A stretch of DNA of 26,062 nt from Bacteroidota bacterium (GCA_004356305.1 SMXJ01000071.1:1-26062), one strand, 5' to 3'. Positions 14,651 through 22,767 are shown, numbered from the stretch's first letter. Numbers and translations: made by a program. Notes: a model not told the origin generated them from the sequence alone.

Positions 14651-14842
14651 TTATAGCACTTCTCTTTTAGTTAATTCTGTCGCAATTCTAGCAATAGATC
14701 TTCTTATACCTTTTAATTGAATTGGATTCTCCAATGGTGATATAGCATGCGCTATTTTTAAATCGGAGTAAGCCTTTTTTACTTCGGTGATTTGCTCCTG
14801 CAACTCTGCTGTTGATGCTTCGTTAATTTCTGATTGTTTCAT
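14651..14842 (-). CDS. rpmC: 50S ribosomal protein L29
   Basis: A 63-residue uL29, the same length as in E. coli. It is a small two-helix protein at the tunnel exit, next to L23, where trigger factor and SRP dock. The segment ELQEQITEVKKAYSDLKIAHAISPLENPIQLKGIRRSIARIATELTKRE (about 14-61) has the typical coiled form and the PLENP-type turn. It is 20 nt after rplP. Confidence 0.98.
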   Translation of the reverse strand: MKQSEINEASTAELQEQITEVKKAYSDLKIAHAISPLENPIQLKGIRRSIARIATELTKREVL

Positions 14843-14862
14843 TTTGACAATTTCAATAAAAA

Positions 14863-15282
14863 TTAAGCTTGATATTCCCTGGAAATTATGAACTTCGTTT
14901 TAACAGGAAGTTTCTGTGCTGCAAGACGTAAGGCTTCCTTACCAATTTCCAAAGACACTCCGGATACTTCAAACAATACTCTTCCCGGTTTTACAACGGC
15001 CACATAATACTCAACCGCACCTTTACCTTTACCCATACGTACCTCTAGAGGTTTCTTTGTAATAGGTTTATCCGGAAATATCATGATCCACAGTGAGCCT
15101 TCTCTTTTCATATAACGTGTAGCCGCGATACGTGCAGCTTCTATCTGACGTGCTGTCAAGAAATTAGAGTCCAATGACTTAATACCAAAAGTCCCGTAGA
15201 ATAGCCGGTTCCCACGACCTGCATTACCCTTCATACGGCCTTTTTGCATTTTACGGTATTTTGTTCTTTTCGGTTGTAACAT
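14863..15282 (-). CDS. rplP: 50S ribosomal protein L16
   Basis: A 139-residue uL16 (136 in E. coli). It helps position A-site tRNA at the base of the central protuberance. It starts MLQPKRTKYRKMQKGRMKGNAGRGNRLFYGTFGI, with TARQIEAARIAATRYMKREGSLWIMIFPDKPITKKPLEVRMGKGKGAVEYYVAVVKPGRVLFEVSG following. The Arg in LEVRMGKGKG is the usual hydroxylation site in some bacteria. It is 20 nt after rpsC. Confidence 0.99.
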   Translation of the reverse strand: MLQPKRTKYRKMQKGRMKGNAGRGNRLFYGTFGIKSLDSNFLTARQIEAARIAATRYMKREGSLWIMIFPDKPITKKPLEVRMGKGKGAVEYYVAVVKPGRVLFEVSGVSLEIGKEALRLAAQKLPVKTKFIISREYQA

Positions 15283-15302
15283 TTTCTTATCTGTTTAAAA
15301 AA

Positions 15303-16022
15303 TTACTTTCTGTTACGACGTGATTTGTTACCACCTCGGCCAGAACCGCCTTTTCCACCTTTTTTGGATAACCCAATCAATGGAGAAAGCTCTCTTTTAC
15401 CATATACTTCACCTTTCATAATCCATACTTTAACACCTAGTCTACCATAAGTAGTGTGTGCCTCAACTAAAGCATAGTCAATATCGGCTCTAAAAGTTGA
15501 TAAAGGAATACGACCATCCTTGTAGGATTCATTTCGTGCCATTTCGGCGCCGTTTAAACGTCCTGAGATCTGAATTTTAATTCCCTCAGCATTCATACGC
15601 ATAGCAGCAGCGATTGCCATTTTGATTGCTCGACGGTATGAAATACGATTCTCAATTTGTCTTGCAACACTGGCACCTACTAAATGTGCATCGAGCTCAG
15701 GTCTTTTGATCTCGTGGATATTTATCTGTACTTCTTTATCTGTAATCTTTTTGAGCTCTTCTTTTAACTTGTCTACCTCTTGTCCACCCTTACCAATAAT
15801 GATTCCCGGGCGAGCCGTTGTGATAGTAACGGTTACAAGTTTAAGCGTACGCTCGATGATTACTCTTGACACACTGGCTTTACTTAAACGAGCGTGAATA
15901 TATTTTCTAATCTTGTCGTCTTCGGCCAATTTGTCACCGTAGTCGTTACCTCCGTACCAGTTGGATTCCCATCCTCGAATGATACCCAGGCGATTCCCGA
16001 TTGGATTTGTCTTCTGTCCCAT
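15303..16022 (-). CDS. rpsC: 30S ribosomal protein S3
   Basis: A 239-residue uS3 (233 in E. coli) at the mRNA entry tunnel. It starts MGQKTNPIGNRLGIIRGWESNWYGG. The KH domain has the GxxG loop in GIIIGKGGQEVDKLKEELKK (about 73-92). The C-terminal domain includes ISGRLNGAEMARNESYKDGRIPLSTFRADIDYALVEAHTTYGRLGVKVWIMKGEVYG. The tail is Gly/Arg/Lys-rich. It is 6 nt after rplV. Confidence 0.99.
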   Translation of the reverse strand: MGQKTNPIGNRLGIIRGWESNWYGGNDYGDKLAEDDKIRKYIHARLSKASVSRVIIERTLKLVTVTITTARPGIIIGKGGQEVDKLKEELKKITDKEVQINIHEIKRPELDAHLVGASVARQIENRISYRRAIKMAIAAAMRMNAEGIKIQISGRLNGAEMARNESYKDGRIPLSTFRADIDYALVEAHTTYGRLGVKVWIMKGEVYGKRELSPLIGLSKKGGKGGSGRGGNKSRRNRK

Positions 16023-16028
16023 TTAAAT

Positions 16029-16436
16029 TTAGCTTTGTGTGTTATCATGAGCTCCCAAAACCAGTGTTACGTGGTTGGAACGTTTTCTAATTCTATGTGC
16101 GCGTCCTTGAGGAGCAGTACGAAGTCTTTTCAACATTGTACCACTATCCACGCGAATTTCTTTTATAAAAAGATCTGCATCCTCCACCGAAGCTTCCTCG
16201 TTCTTCGCTTGCCAATTGGCGATCGCCGATAACAATAATTTCTCCAAACGGATCGAAGCCTCTTTTGGACTGAATCTCAAAATATTAAGCGCCTTGTCAA
16301 TTTTCTCACCGCGCAACTGATCCGCAACCAAACGCATCTTTCGTGGTGATGTCGGGCAATTATTCAACTTAGCGAAGTACTGTGATTTCTTCGCTTCTTT
16401 GATTTTCTCTGCTCTTTCTCTTTTACGAACTCCCAT
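16029..16436 (-). CDS. rplV: 50S ribosomal protein L22
   Basis: A 135-residue uL22, longer than the 110 residues of E. coli. The extra is mostly a charged N-terminal extension (MGVRKRERAEKIKEAKKSQYF, about 1-21) before the conserved NNCPTSPRKMRLVADQLRGEKIDKALNIL. The tunnel-lining beta-hairpin is in TMLKRLRTAPQGRAHRIRKRSNHVTLVLG (about 99-128), with no insertion or deletion evident in the part associated with macrolide resistance elsewhere. It is 6 nt from each neighbour. Confidence 0.99.
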   Translation of the reverse strand: MGVRKRERAEKIKEAKKSQYFAKLNNCPTSPRKMRLVADQLRGEKIDKALNILRFSPKEASIRLEKLLLSAIANWQAKNEEASVEDADLFIKEIRVDSGTMLKRLRTAPQGRAHRIRKRSNHVTLVLGAHDNTQS

Positions 16437-16442
16437 GGCTTA

Positions 16443-16721
16443 TTATTTTTTTCCTCTGTTTTTTGCGCCGGCATGACCACGGAATGATCTCGTAGGTGAA
16501 AATTCTCCTAATTTATGCCCCACCATATTCTCTGTTATATATACAGGAACAAATTGACGGCCATTATGTACCGCAATGGTTTGCCCAACAAAGTCTGGAG
16601 TGATCATAGAAGCACGTGACCAGGTTTTGATGACCGTCTTCTTTTTAGATTCAACGTTTTGCTGAACTTTTTTCTCTAACTTAAAATGAACGTAAGGTCC
16701 TTTTTTTAATGATCTTGCCAT
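16443..16721 (-). CDS. rpsS: 30S ribosomal protein S19
   Basis: A 92-residue uS19, the same length as in E. coli. It starts MARSLKKGPYVHFKLEKKV and has TWSRASMITPDFVGQTIAVHNGRQFVPVYITENMVGHKLGEFSPTRSFRGHAGAKNRGKK, the S19 signature. It forms a head complex with S13. It is 3 nt after rplB. Confidence 0.99.
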   Translation of the reverse strand: MARSLKKGPYVHFKLEKKVQQNVESKKKTVIKTWSRASMITPDFVGQTIAVHNGRQFVPVYITENMVGHKLGEFSPTRSFRGHAGAKNRGKK

Positions 16722-16724
16722 AGT

Positions 16725-17549
16725 TTAATTATTTCTACGTTCAATTATGTATTTGTTACTAGCTTTTGTTTTGGAACGGGTTCTATATCCTTTCGCAGGA
16801 ATACCTTTTCTTGAACGTGGGTGACCTCCGGAAGATTTTCCTTCACCACCACCCATTGGGTGATCAACAGGATTCATCACCACAGGTCTTGTTCGTGGTC
16901 TTCTACCTAACCATCTCGATCTACCGGCTTTTCCGGAAACCAATAATTGATGGTCACTGTTTGATATCGCTCCAATCGTAGCCATACATGTAACCAGGAT
17001 CAATCGGGTTTCCCCGGAAGGTAATTTCACGGTAGCATACTTAGCTTCTCTTGCCATTAACTGAGCAAAAGCACCGGCACTACGTGCCATAACAGCACCT
17101 TGTCCCGGATGTAATTCTATACAAGAAATAATAGTACCTAATGGAATGCCTGACAAGGGCATCGAGTTACCGATTTCCGGAGCGACTTTCTCTCCTGAAA
17201 CGATATTTTGACCAACTTGAAGGCCGTTTTGAGCGATCACATAACGCTTCTCACCATCCTGGTAATTGAGCAATGCGATAAACGCGGTACGGTTTGGATC
17301 GTATTCTATAGATGCAACAGTAGCCGGTATTCCGTGCTTGTCACGTTTGAAATCGATAATTCGATAACGTCTTTTATGACCACCACCTATATAGCGCATG
17401 GTCATTTTTCCTTGACTGTTTCTACCACCAGAACGTTTATTCGGAACGAGTAAACTCTTCTCCGGCTTATCAGTCGTAATGGCGTCAAATCCATTTACAA
17501 CTCTAAAACGCTGTCCTGGGGTGATTGGTTTTAATTTTCTTACAGACAT
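16725..17549 (-). CDS. rplB: 50S ribosomal protein L2
   Basis: A 274-residue uL2 (273 in E. coli), needed for subunit association and the peptidyl-transferase centre. The N-terminal OB-like part has RNSQGKMTMRYIGGGHKRRYRIIDFKRDKHGIPATV (about 43-78). The C-terminal region has RPRTRPVVMNPVDHPMGGGEGKSSGGHPRSRKGIPAKGYRTRSKTKASNKYIIERR, including the His in DHPMGGGEG near the active centre. It follows rplW by 28 nt. Confidence 0.99.
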   Translation of the reverse strand: MSVRKLKPITPGQRFRVVNGFDAITTDKPEKSLLVPNKRSGGRNSQGKMTMRYIGGGHKRRYRIIDFKRDKHGIPATVASIEYDPNRTAFIALLNYQDGEKRYVIAQNGLQVGQNIVSGEKVAPEIGNSMPLSGIPLGTIISCIELHPGQGAVMARSAGAFAQLMAREAKYATVKLPSGETRLILVTCMATIGAISNSDHQLLVSGKAGRSRWLGRRPRTRPVVMNPVDHPMGGGEGKSSGGHPRSRKGIPAKGYRTRSKTKASNKYIIERRNN

Positions 17550-17577
17550 TTTTGTCTTTTTAATTGTATCTAATCAC

Positions 17578-17868
17578 TTAGATGTTTGCGTAAAAATCTA
17601 TTGTATCACCTTCCGCCACCTGTACAATTGCCTTTTTATAAGCATTTGTTTTACCAGTTTGGATACCCGATCTTGTTTGACGGGTTCTCCTATCCGGGCG
17701 GACATTCATTGTTCGAACTGCAGTAACAGAAACTCCATAAGCGGCTTCCACCGCTTTCTTGATCTCTATCTTGTTCGCCTTAGTGTTCACTACAAACCCG
17801 TATCGGTTATTTACCTCCGCATCAGCCGTAGCTTTTTCTGTAATAATAGGTTTAATTAAGATATCCAT
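17578..17868 (-). CDS. rplW: 50S ribosomal protein L23
   Basis: A 96-residue uL23 (100 in E. coli) at the tunnel exit, the docking site for trigger factor and SRP. It starts MDILIKPIITEKATADAEVNNRYGFVVNTKANKIEIKKAVEAAYGVSVTAVRTMNVRPDRR (about 1-61), typical of the family, with a shortened internal loop. It is 7 nt after rplD. Confidence 0.98.
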   Translation of the reverse strand: MDILIKPIITEKATADAEVNNRYGFVVNTKANKIEIKKAVEAAYGVSVTAVRTMNVRPDRRTRQTRSGIQTGKTNAYKKAIVQVAEGDTIDFYANI

Positions 17869-17875
17869 CTCGTTT

Positions 17876-18505
17876 CTATTTACTTAAATTTTGTTCAATT
17901 CCTTCCAAAGAGCCTTCAAACAACACGAGGCTGTTTGCATTCATAATTTTGTAAGTACTTAGTTCTGAGTTCATTATGACCTCTGTACCTTTCAAATTAC
18001 GAGACGACAAATATACATTATTATTTGTCTCTCCCAACACAAACAAACACTTTTTGTTTTCCAGTCCTAAGCTCTTCAATACACCTGTAAATTCTTGCGT
18101 CTTTGGTGCGTCGAATGTAAAGTCCTCAAGCACAACTATCGACTTGTCATTTGCTTTCATACTCAAGGCGGAACGACGTGCCAAACGCTTAAGGTTTTTG
18201 TTCAATTTAAAAGAGTGATTTTGGGGTCTTGGACCAAATATACGTCCACCACCTCTAAACACACCAGACTTGATACTTCCGGCACGAGCTGTACCTGTTC
18301 CTTTTTGTTTTTTGATCTTTCTCGTACTACCTCTGATCTCCGCACGCTCTTTTGCTTTGCTCGTCCCTTGTCGCTGATTCGCAAGGTATTGCTTCACATC
18401 AAGATATACCGCGTGATTATTGGGCTCTATTCCAAACACCTCTTTAGAAAGGTCTGCCTTTCTACCGGTGTCTTTTCCGTTTTTGTCTAATACCGCTACC
18501 TTCAT
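17876..18505 (-). CDS. rplD: 50S ribosomal protein L4
   Basis: A 209-residue uL4 (201 in E. coli). The tunnel-reaching loop is KKQKGTGTARAGSIKSGVFRGGGRIFGPRPQNHSFKLNKNLKRLARRSALSMKA (about 64-117), with the KGTGTARAGS signature. In E. coli, L4 represses the S10 operon by binding its leader and by causing transcription attenuation. The ATG overlaps the rplC stop as TAATG, so its translation is coupled to L3. Confidence 0.99.
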   Translation of the reverse strand: MKVAVLDKNGKDTGRKADLSKEVFGIEPNNHAVYLDVKQYLANQRQGTSKAKERAEIRGSTRKIKKQKGTGTARAGSIKSGVFRGGGRIFGPRPQNHSFKLNKNLKRLARRSALSMKANDKSIVVLEDFTFDAPKTQEFTGVLKSLGLENKKCLFVLGETNNNVYLSSRNLKGTEVIMNSELSTYKIMNANSLVLFEGSLEGIEQNLSK

Positions 18506-19116
18506 TATTTCTGAATAATTACGTAAGCGTTTTTGTGTCCGGGCACACAGCCCTTCACAACAAGCAGGTTCTTTTCAGCAACTACTTTTAACACTCTCAA
18601 GTTTTGTACTTTCACTTTCTCATTTCCCATTTGCCCAGCCATTCTCATTCCTTTGAATACTCTCGAAGGATTCGATGAGGCGCCTATTGAACCAGGAGCT
18701 CTTAAACGGTTATGCTGTCCGTGAGTCGCTTGACCTACGCCCGCAAAACCATGTCTCTTTACCACCCCCTGGAATCCTTTACCTTTACTGGTTCCCGAAA
18801 CATCCACGTACTCACCTTCTATGAAGTGTTCTACAGTGATGGTATCACCTAATTTATATTCTTCTTCAAATCCTTGGAATTCGGCGACTTTACGTTTTGC
18901 AACGGTTCCTGCTTTTTTAGCATGGCTTTCGGCGGCTTTCACAGCAGTCTTTTTGTCATCGAAACCAAGTTGAAGAGCTTCATACCCGTCAACCTCTAAG
19001 GTTCTGACTTGGGTAACAACACAGGGTCCAACTTCAATAACGGTACATGGCATATTTTTTCCATTCTCGTCAAAGATGCTGGTCATCCCTATCTTTCTTC
19101 CAATTAACCCAGACAT
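18505..19116 (-). CDS. rplC: 50S ribosomal protein L3
   Basis: A 203-residue uL3 (209 in E. coli), an assembly initiator reaching toward the peptidyl-transferase centre. It begins MSGLIGRKIGMTSIFDENGKNMPCTVIEVGPCVVTQVRT, and GTSKGKGFQGVVKRHGFAGVGQATHGQHNRLRAPGSIGASSNPSRVFKGMRMAGQMGNEKVKVQNLRV (about 108-175) is the L3 signature. The Gln in GSIGASS-adjacent segments is a methylation site in some bacteria. It is preceded by the longest spacer of the cluster (239 nt), so it may have separate control. Confidence 0.99.
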   Translation of the reverse strand: MSGLIGRKIGMTSIFDENGKNMPCTVIEVGPCVVTQVRTLEVDGYEALQLGFDDKKTAVKAAESHAKKAGTVAKRKVAEFQGFEEEYKLGDTITVEHFIEGEYVDVSGTSKGKGFQGVVKRHGFAGVGQATHGQHNRLRAPGSIGASSNPSRVFKGMRMAGQMGNEKVKVQNLRVLKVVAEKNLLVVKGCVPGHKNAYVIIQK

Positions 19117-19355
19117 ATTTAATTATTTATTGATTATTATTAATTTCAATTCCCACCAAGGTGAGAAACTAAAACAGGGTCAAAATAAATTCAACCCTGA
19201 ATGTTATTTTGTTTCCGTTTTTCCTTCGCCCGCAGCTAAGGACATGTTAACTCCCATGTAAGGCGGGAGGCTTTTCAACCTGGATCCCGAAACAAATCCG
19301 GGATATATTCAACTATGGCTTTCAATTCATTTTCAATTTTGAAAACCGAGTTTCA
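19117..19355 (-). promoter_or_regulatory. Structured 239-nt rpsJ-rplC spacer, candidate regulatory leader
   Basis: In the direction of transcription four hairpins follow one another: ATCCCG/CGGGAT with 9-nt loop (19304 to 19284), CTCCC/GGGAG with 9-nt loop (19269 to 19251), CAGGGT/ACCCTG with 13-nt loop (19199 to 19175), and UCUCAC/GUGGGA with CUUG loop (19166 to 19151), followed by an A/T-rich 34 nt to the rplC ATG. Elsewhere in the cluster most junctions are 2-37 nt. In E. coli, a leader controlling these genes lies upstream of rpsJ; here a structured segment sits after rpsJ, where it could control rplC onwards. No clear promoter or T-tract terminator is seen. Confidence 0.45.
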
Positions 19356-19661
19356 TTATACCTTGATCTCTACTTCAACACCACTTGGCAACTCCAACTT
19401 CATCAAAGCGTCAATAGTTTTTGAAGAAGAACTGTAGATGTCCAGTAATCGCTTGTATGAGCTTAATTGAAACTGTTCTCTACTCTTCTTGTTTACATGT
19501 GGTGAACGTAAAACTGTAAAGATCTTTTTGTGCGTTGGTAATGGGATCGGTCCCGTTACCACTGCCCCGGTACTCTTTACGGTCTTAACGATTTTTTCAG
19601 CAGATTTGTCCACTAAATTATGATCGTACGATTTTAATTTAATTCTAATTTTTTGACTCAT
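19356..19661 (-). CDS. rpsJ: 30S ribosomal protein S10
   Basis: A 101-residue uS10 (103 in E. coli). It starts MSQKIRIKLKSYDHNLVDKSAEKIVKTVKSTGA and has GPIPLPTHKKIFTVLRSPHVNKKSREQFQLSSYKRLLDI, the S10 signature with the exposed loop that also binds NusB and NusG. It lies 10 nt after fusA, where many bacteria have tuf, and before the 239-nt spacer to rplC. So S10 is grouped with the str genes rather than with its usual S10-operon partners. Confidence 0.99.
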   Translation of the reverse strand: MSQKIRIKLKSYDHNLVDKSAEKIVKTVKSTGAVVTGPIPLPTHKKIFTVLRSPHVNKKSREQFQLSSYKRLLDIYSSSSKTIDALMKLELPSGVEVEIKV

Positions 19662-19671
19662 TGCTCAAATA

Positions 19672-21798
19672 TTATATGTTAGTTCCTTTAGCTGCCGCGA
19701 TCACTTCTTCTGAAATACTAGAAGGAGTGGCAGCATAATGTGAAAATTCCATGGTTGATGTTGCACGGCCCGAAGACAACGTTCTTAAGGTAGTCACATA
19801 ACCGAACATTTCAGAAAGTGGTACATGTGCCTTAATAACCTTGGCACCCGCGCGATCGCCCATGTCATTTACATGACCTCGACGACGGTTTAAGTCACCT
19901 ACAATATCACCCATATTTTCTTCCGGAGTTAATACCTCCAATTTCATAATTGGCTCTAGAATTACAGCTCCTGCAACCTTTGCAGCCGCTTTGAATCCAA
20001 GTTTGGCAGCCAATTCGAACGATAGTTGATCTGAATCTACCGGATGGAACGATCCATCTGTAAGAGTTACTTTCAAACTATCAACTTCAAATCCTGCCAA
20101 TGGCCCATTTACCATAGCCATTTTAAATCCTTTCTCAACGGAAGGAATAAACTCCTTGGGGATGTTACCTCCCTTTATATTGTTGATAAAATCAAGACCT
20201 TCCTTTCCTTTATCCGCTGGTTCGAGCGTAAATACGATATCGCCATATTTACCACGTCCACCAGATTGCTTTTTATAAATTTCTCTGTGCTTGGCAACTT
20301 TGGTAATCGCTTCTTTGTACTCTACTTGTGGTTGCCCCTGATTAACTTCAACCTTGAACTCACGTCGTAATCGATCCACAATGATATCTAAGTGAAGCTC
20401 CCCCATTCCGGAAATAATGGTCTGTCCTGAAGCTTCATCTGTACGAACTTGAAAAGTTGGATCTTCTTCAGCCAACTTAGACAAAGCTATACCCAATTTA
20501 TCTACATCTGCTTTAGTTTTAGGTTCCACCGCAATACCAATTACCGGATCGGGGAAATCCATGCTTTCTAATACGATCGGGTGTTTCACATCTGTCAATG
20601 TATCACCCGTCTTGATGTCTTTAAATCCAACCGCGGCTCCAATATCTCCGGCTTCGATAAAATCGACAGGGATTTGTTTATTCGAGTGCATTTGGTAGAT
20701 GCGCGAGATGCGCTCTTTCTTACCGGAACGGTTGTTTAAAACATAAGATCCCGCATCCAATCTACCGGAATAGGCTCGGAAGAATGCCAAACGACCTACG
20801 AAAGGATCGGTGGCGATCTTAAAAGCCAATGCAGCAAACGGTTCATTTACATCCGGCTTGCGCAATTCTTCTTTATTTGTATAAGGATTTATGCCAATGA
20901 CACCTTCCTTGTCAACTGGTGAGGGCAGGTAGAGACATACAGCATCTAAAAGGAATTGAACTCCTTTATTTTTAAATGCAGAACCGCAGATCATCGGGAT
21001 GATTGACATATCCATCACGGCTGCACGAAGCGCGGCATGCACTTCCTCTTCGGTAATCGAGTCTTCATCTTCCAAATACTTTTCCAAAAGGCTTTCGTCA
21101 TAACTAGCAACCTCTTCAATCAGCTTTCCGCGTAAAATTGCAGCTTCTGCTTTTAGCTCTTCAGGAATATCGACAACATCGAAGGTAGCTCCTAATGTTT
21201 CGTCATGCCATATAACAGCACGATTCTTAACAAGATCCACAATTCCTTTAAAGTCACTTTCTTCACCAATATTCATTACAATTGGTACAGCATTTGACCC
21301 CAACATATCTTTAACTTGTTGACAAACCATCATAAAATTAGATCCTTGACGGTCCATTTTATTCACAAATCCAATACGTGGAACTTTGTAATTATCTGCC
21401 AATCTCCAGTTGGTTTCAGATTGTGGTTCAACTCCATCCACTGCACTAAACAAGAAAACCAATCCGTCCAAAACACGAAGTGATCTGCTCACTTCTACAG
21501 TAAAGTCGACGTGACCGGGAGTATCGATAATGTTGAAATGATAATCTTGTGCGTCCGGGGCAGGAGCACCATTTACGGTAGGGAAGTTCCAGGTACAAGT
21601 AGTTGCAGCCGATGTAATTGTAATACCTCTTTCCTGCTCTTGCTCCATCCAGTCCATCGTTGCGGCACCGTCGTGAACCTCACCAATTTTATGGCTTACC
21701 CCTGTATAATACAGGATACGTTCTGTAGTAGTAGTTTTACCGGCATCGATATGCGCAGCAATACCTATATTTCTAGTAAGTCTTAAATCTCTAGGCAT
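19672..21798 (-). CDS. fusA: Translation elongation factor G (EF-G)
   Basis: A 708-residue GTPase (704 in E. coli) that drives ribosomal translocation and, with RRF, recycling. G motifs: AHIDAGKTT (15-23), RGITITSAAT switch region (57-66), DTPGHVDF with His96 (92-99), and NKMDR (146-150). Domain II follows with DPFVGRLAFFRAYSG, then domain III, domain IV (QPQVEYKEAITK, then GSFHPVDSDQLSFELAA) and domain V (VLTPEENMGDIVGDLNRRRGHVNDM; MFGYVTTLRTLSSGRATSTMEFSHYA). All five domains are intact. It follows rpsG by 5 nt and precedes rpsJ by 10 nt; tuf is not present. Confidence 0.99.
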   Translation of the reverse strand: MPRDLRLTRNIGIAAHIDAGKTTTTERILYYTGVSHKIGEVHDGAATMDWMEQEQERGITITSAATTCTWNFPTVNGAPAPDAQDYHFNIIDTPGHVDFTVEVSRSLRVLDGLVFLFSAVDGVEPQSETNWRLADNYKVPRIGFVNKMDRQGSNFMMVCQQVKDMLGSNAVPIVMNIGEESDFKGIVDLVKNRAVIWHDETLGATFDVVDIPEELKAEAAILRGKLIEEVASYDESLLEKYLEDEDSITEEEVHAALRAAVMDMSIIPMICGSAFKNKGVQFLLDAVCLYLPSPVDKEGVIGINPYTNKEELRKPDVNEPFAALAFKIATDPFVGRLAFFRAYSGRLDAGSYVLNNRSGKKERISRIYQMHSNKQIPVDFIEAGDIGAAVGFKDIKTGDTLTDVKHPIVLESMDFPDPVIGIAVEPKTKADVDKLGIALSKLAEEDPTFQVRTDEASGQTIISGMGELHLDIIVDRLRREFKVEVNQGQPQVEYKEAITKVAKHREIYKKQSGGRGKYGDIVFTLEPADKGKEGLDFINNIKGGNIPKEFIPSVEKGFKMAMVNGPLAGFEVDSLKVTLTDGSFHPVDSDQLSFELAAKLGFKAAAKVAGAVILEPIMKLEVLTPEENMGDIVGDLNRRRGHVNDMGDRAGAKVIKAHVPLSEMFGYVTTLRTLSSGRATSTMEFSHYAATPSSISEEVIAAAKGTNI

Positions 21799-21803
21799 TT
21801 CTA

Positions 21804-22280
21804 TTAAAATCTAAAATGTGAGAAAGCTTTATTGGCTTCGGCCATTTTGTGTGTATCGGTACGCTTTTTAACCGCAGCACCTTCTTCTTTAGCAGCTGCT
21901 AAAATTTCCCCGGCCAGTTTTTGAGCCATGGATTTTTCATTGCGTTTTCTTGAGAAGCTGATCAACCACTTCATGGCGGTTGAGATTTTACGATCCGGGC
22001 GTATTTGCATTGGGATTTGGAAAGTAGCTCCTCCCACTCTTCGGCTACGTACTTCGACGTGAGGCATTACATTAGACAAGGCGTCTTTCCATGTCTCTAA
22101 AGCCGTTTTTTCTTCATCTGTTTTTTTCCCTTCTACTATGTCGATTGCGTCATAGAATACTTTGAAAGCCACCGACTTTTTTCCGTCCCACATCAAGTTG
22201 TTTACAAAACGTGTAACCAACTGATCGTTAAACCTCGGATCCGGTAAAAGTGGTCTTTTTTTGGCCTGTCTTTTTCTCAT
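21804..22280 (-). CDS. rpsG: 30S ribosomal protein S7
   Basis: A 158-residue uS7 (156 or 179 in E. coli strains). It organises the 30S head at the mRNA exit and, in E. coli, represses the str operon. It starts MRKRQAKKRPLLPDPRFNDQLVTRFVNNLMWDGKKSVA, and the segment DALSNVMPHVEVRSRRVGGATFQIPMQI (about 67-94) is the S7 signature. The C-terminus KMAEANKAFSHFRF is typical of this type. It is 25 nt after rpsL, shorter than the E. coli intercistronic S7 target. Confidence 0.99.
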   Translation of the reverse strand: MRKRQAKKRPLLPDPRFNDQLVTRFVNNLMWDGKKSVAFKVFYDAIDIVEGKKTDEEKTALETWKDALSNVMPHVEVRSRRVGGATFQIPMQIRPDRKISTAMKWLISFSRKRNEKSMAQKLAGEILAAAKEEGAAVKKRTDTHKMAEANKAFSHFRF

Positions 22281-22305
22281 TTCTTCGTTTTAAATAAGTT
22301 TAAAA

Positions 22306-22680
22306 TTACTTCTTTGGGCGTTTTGTACCGTACTTAGATCTTCGTTGTGATCTGCCTTCGACACCGGCGGTGTCCAAAGCTCCACGAACGATATGATATC
22401 TAACTCCCGGCAAATCCTTCACCCGTCCACCTCTAACCAATACTATCGAGTGCTCTTGAAGATTGTGTCCTTCACCACCGATGTATGCGTTCACCTCTTT
22501 GCCATTGGTCAAACGAACACGCGCAACTTTACGCATTGCGGAGTTCGGTTTTTTGGGCGTAGTGGTATATACACGTGTACACACACCGCGGCGTTGCGGG
22601 CACGAATCCAAAGCAGCCGATTTACTCTTCTTGGTTATTTTGGTTCTTCCTTTTCGTACTAATTGTGAAATAGTTGGCAT
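22306..22680 (-). CDS. rpsL: 30S ribosomal protein S12
   Basis: A 124-residue uS12, the first gene of the array, at the decoding centre. The residues linked to streptomycin response are wild type: Lys43 in TTTPKKPNSAMRK and Lys88 in GGRVKDLPGVRYH. Asp89 is the site of RimO methylthiolation in other bacteria. The ATG at 22680 is preceded by an A/T-rich leader of about 50 nt with no Shine-Dalgarno site. The promoter at 22737-22767 is the best Bacteroidota match in the window and probably drives the whole cluster. Confidence 0.99.
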   Translation of the reverse strand: MPTISQLVRKGRTKITKKSKSAALDSCPQRRGVCTRVYTTTPKKPNSAMRKVARVRLTNGKEVNAYIGGEGHNLQEHSIVLVRGGRVKDLPGVRYHIVRGALDTAGVEGRSQRRSKYGTKRPKK

Positions 22681-22720
22681 GTAAAATACTTATAATACTA
22701 AATTTATTTATATAGCTTCC

Positions 22721-22732
22721 CCCTAAATAGGG
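22721..22732 (-). other. Small palindrome at the start of the rpsL leader
   Basis: CCCTATTTAGGG in the predicted first bases of the transcript, folding as CCCT/AGGG with an ATTT loop, with extra G residues downstream. It could be a 5'-end stabilising hairpin or an operator overlapping the transcription start. Confidence 0.3.
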
Positions 22733-22736
22733 CGTG

Positions 22737-22767
22737 CAAAGGTAGAAATAAAAATTGGTTAATCAAA
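22737..22767 (-). promoter_or_regulatory. Promoter of the rpsL-rplQ ribosomal gene array
   Basis: TTTG (22767 to 22764), a 19-nt spacer, and TACCTTTG (22744 to 22737) on the minus strand match the Bacteroidota consensus at every defined position. Transcription is predicted to start near 22731, giving a leader of about 50 nt. It overlaps the candidate promoter of the divergent gene. Confidence 0.8.

Noticed and set aside
19181..19193. TTATTTTG in the rpsJ-rplC spacer as an internal promoter (minus strand)
   Set aside because: It has one mismatch to TAnnTTTG, lies in the loop of a hairpin, and no TTG occurs 17-23 nt upstream.
22306..22680. Possible streptomycin-resistance substitutions in rpsL
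   Set aside because: Lys43 and Lys88 are both the sensitive wild-type residues.
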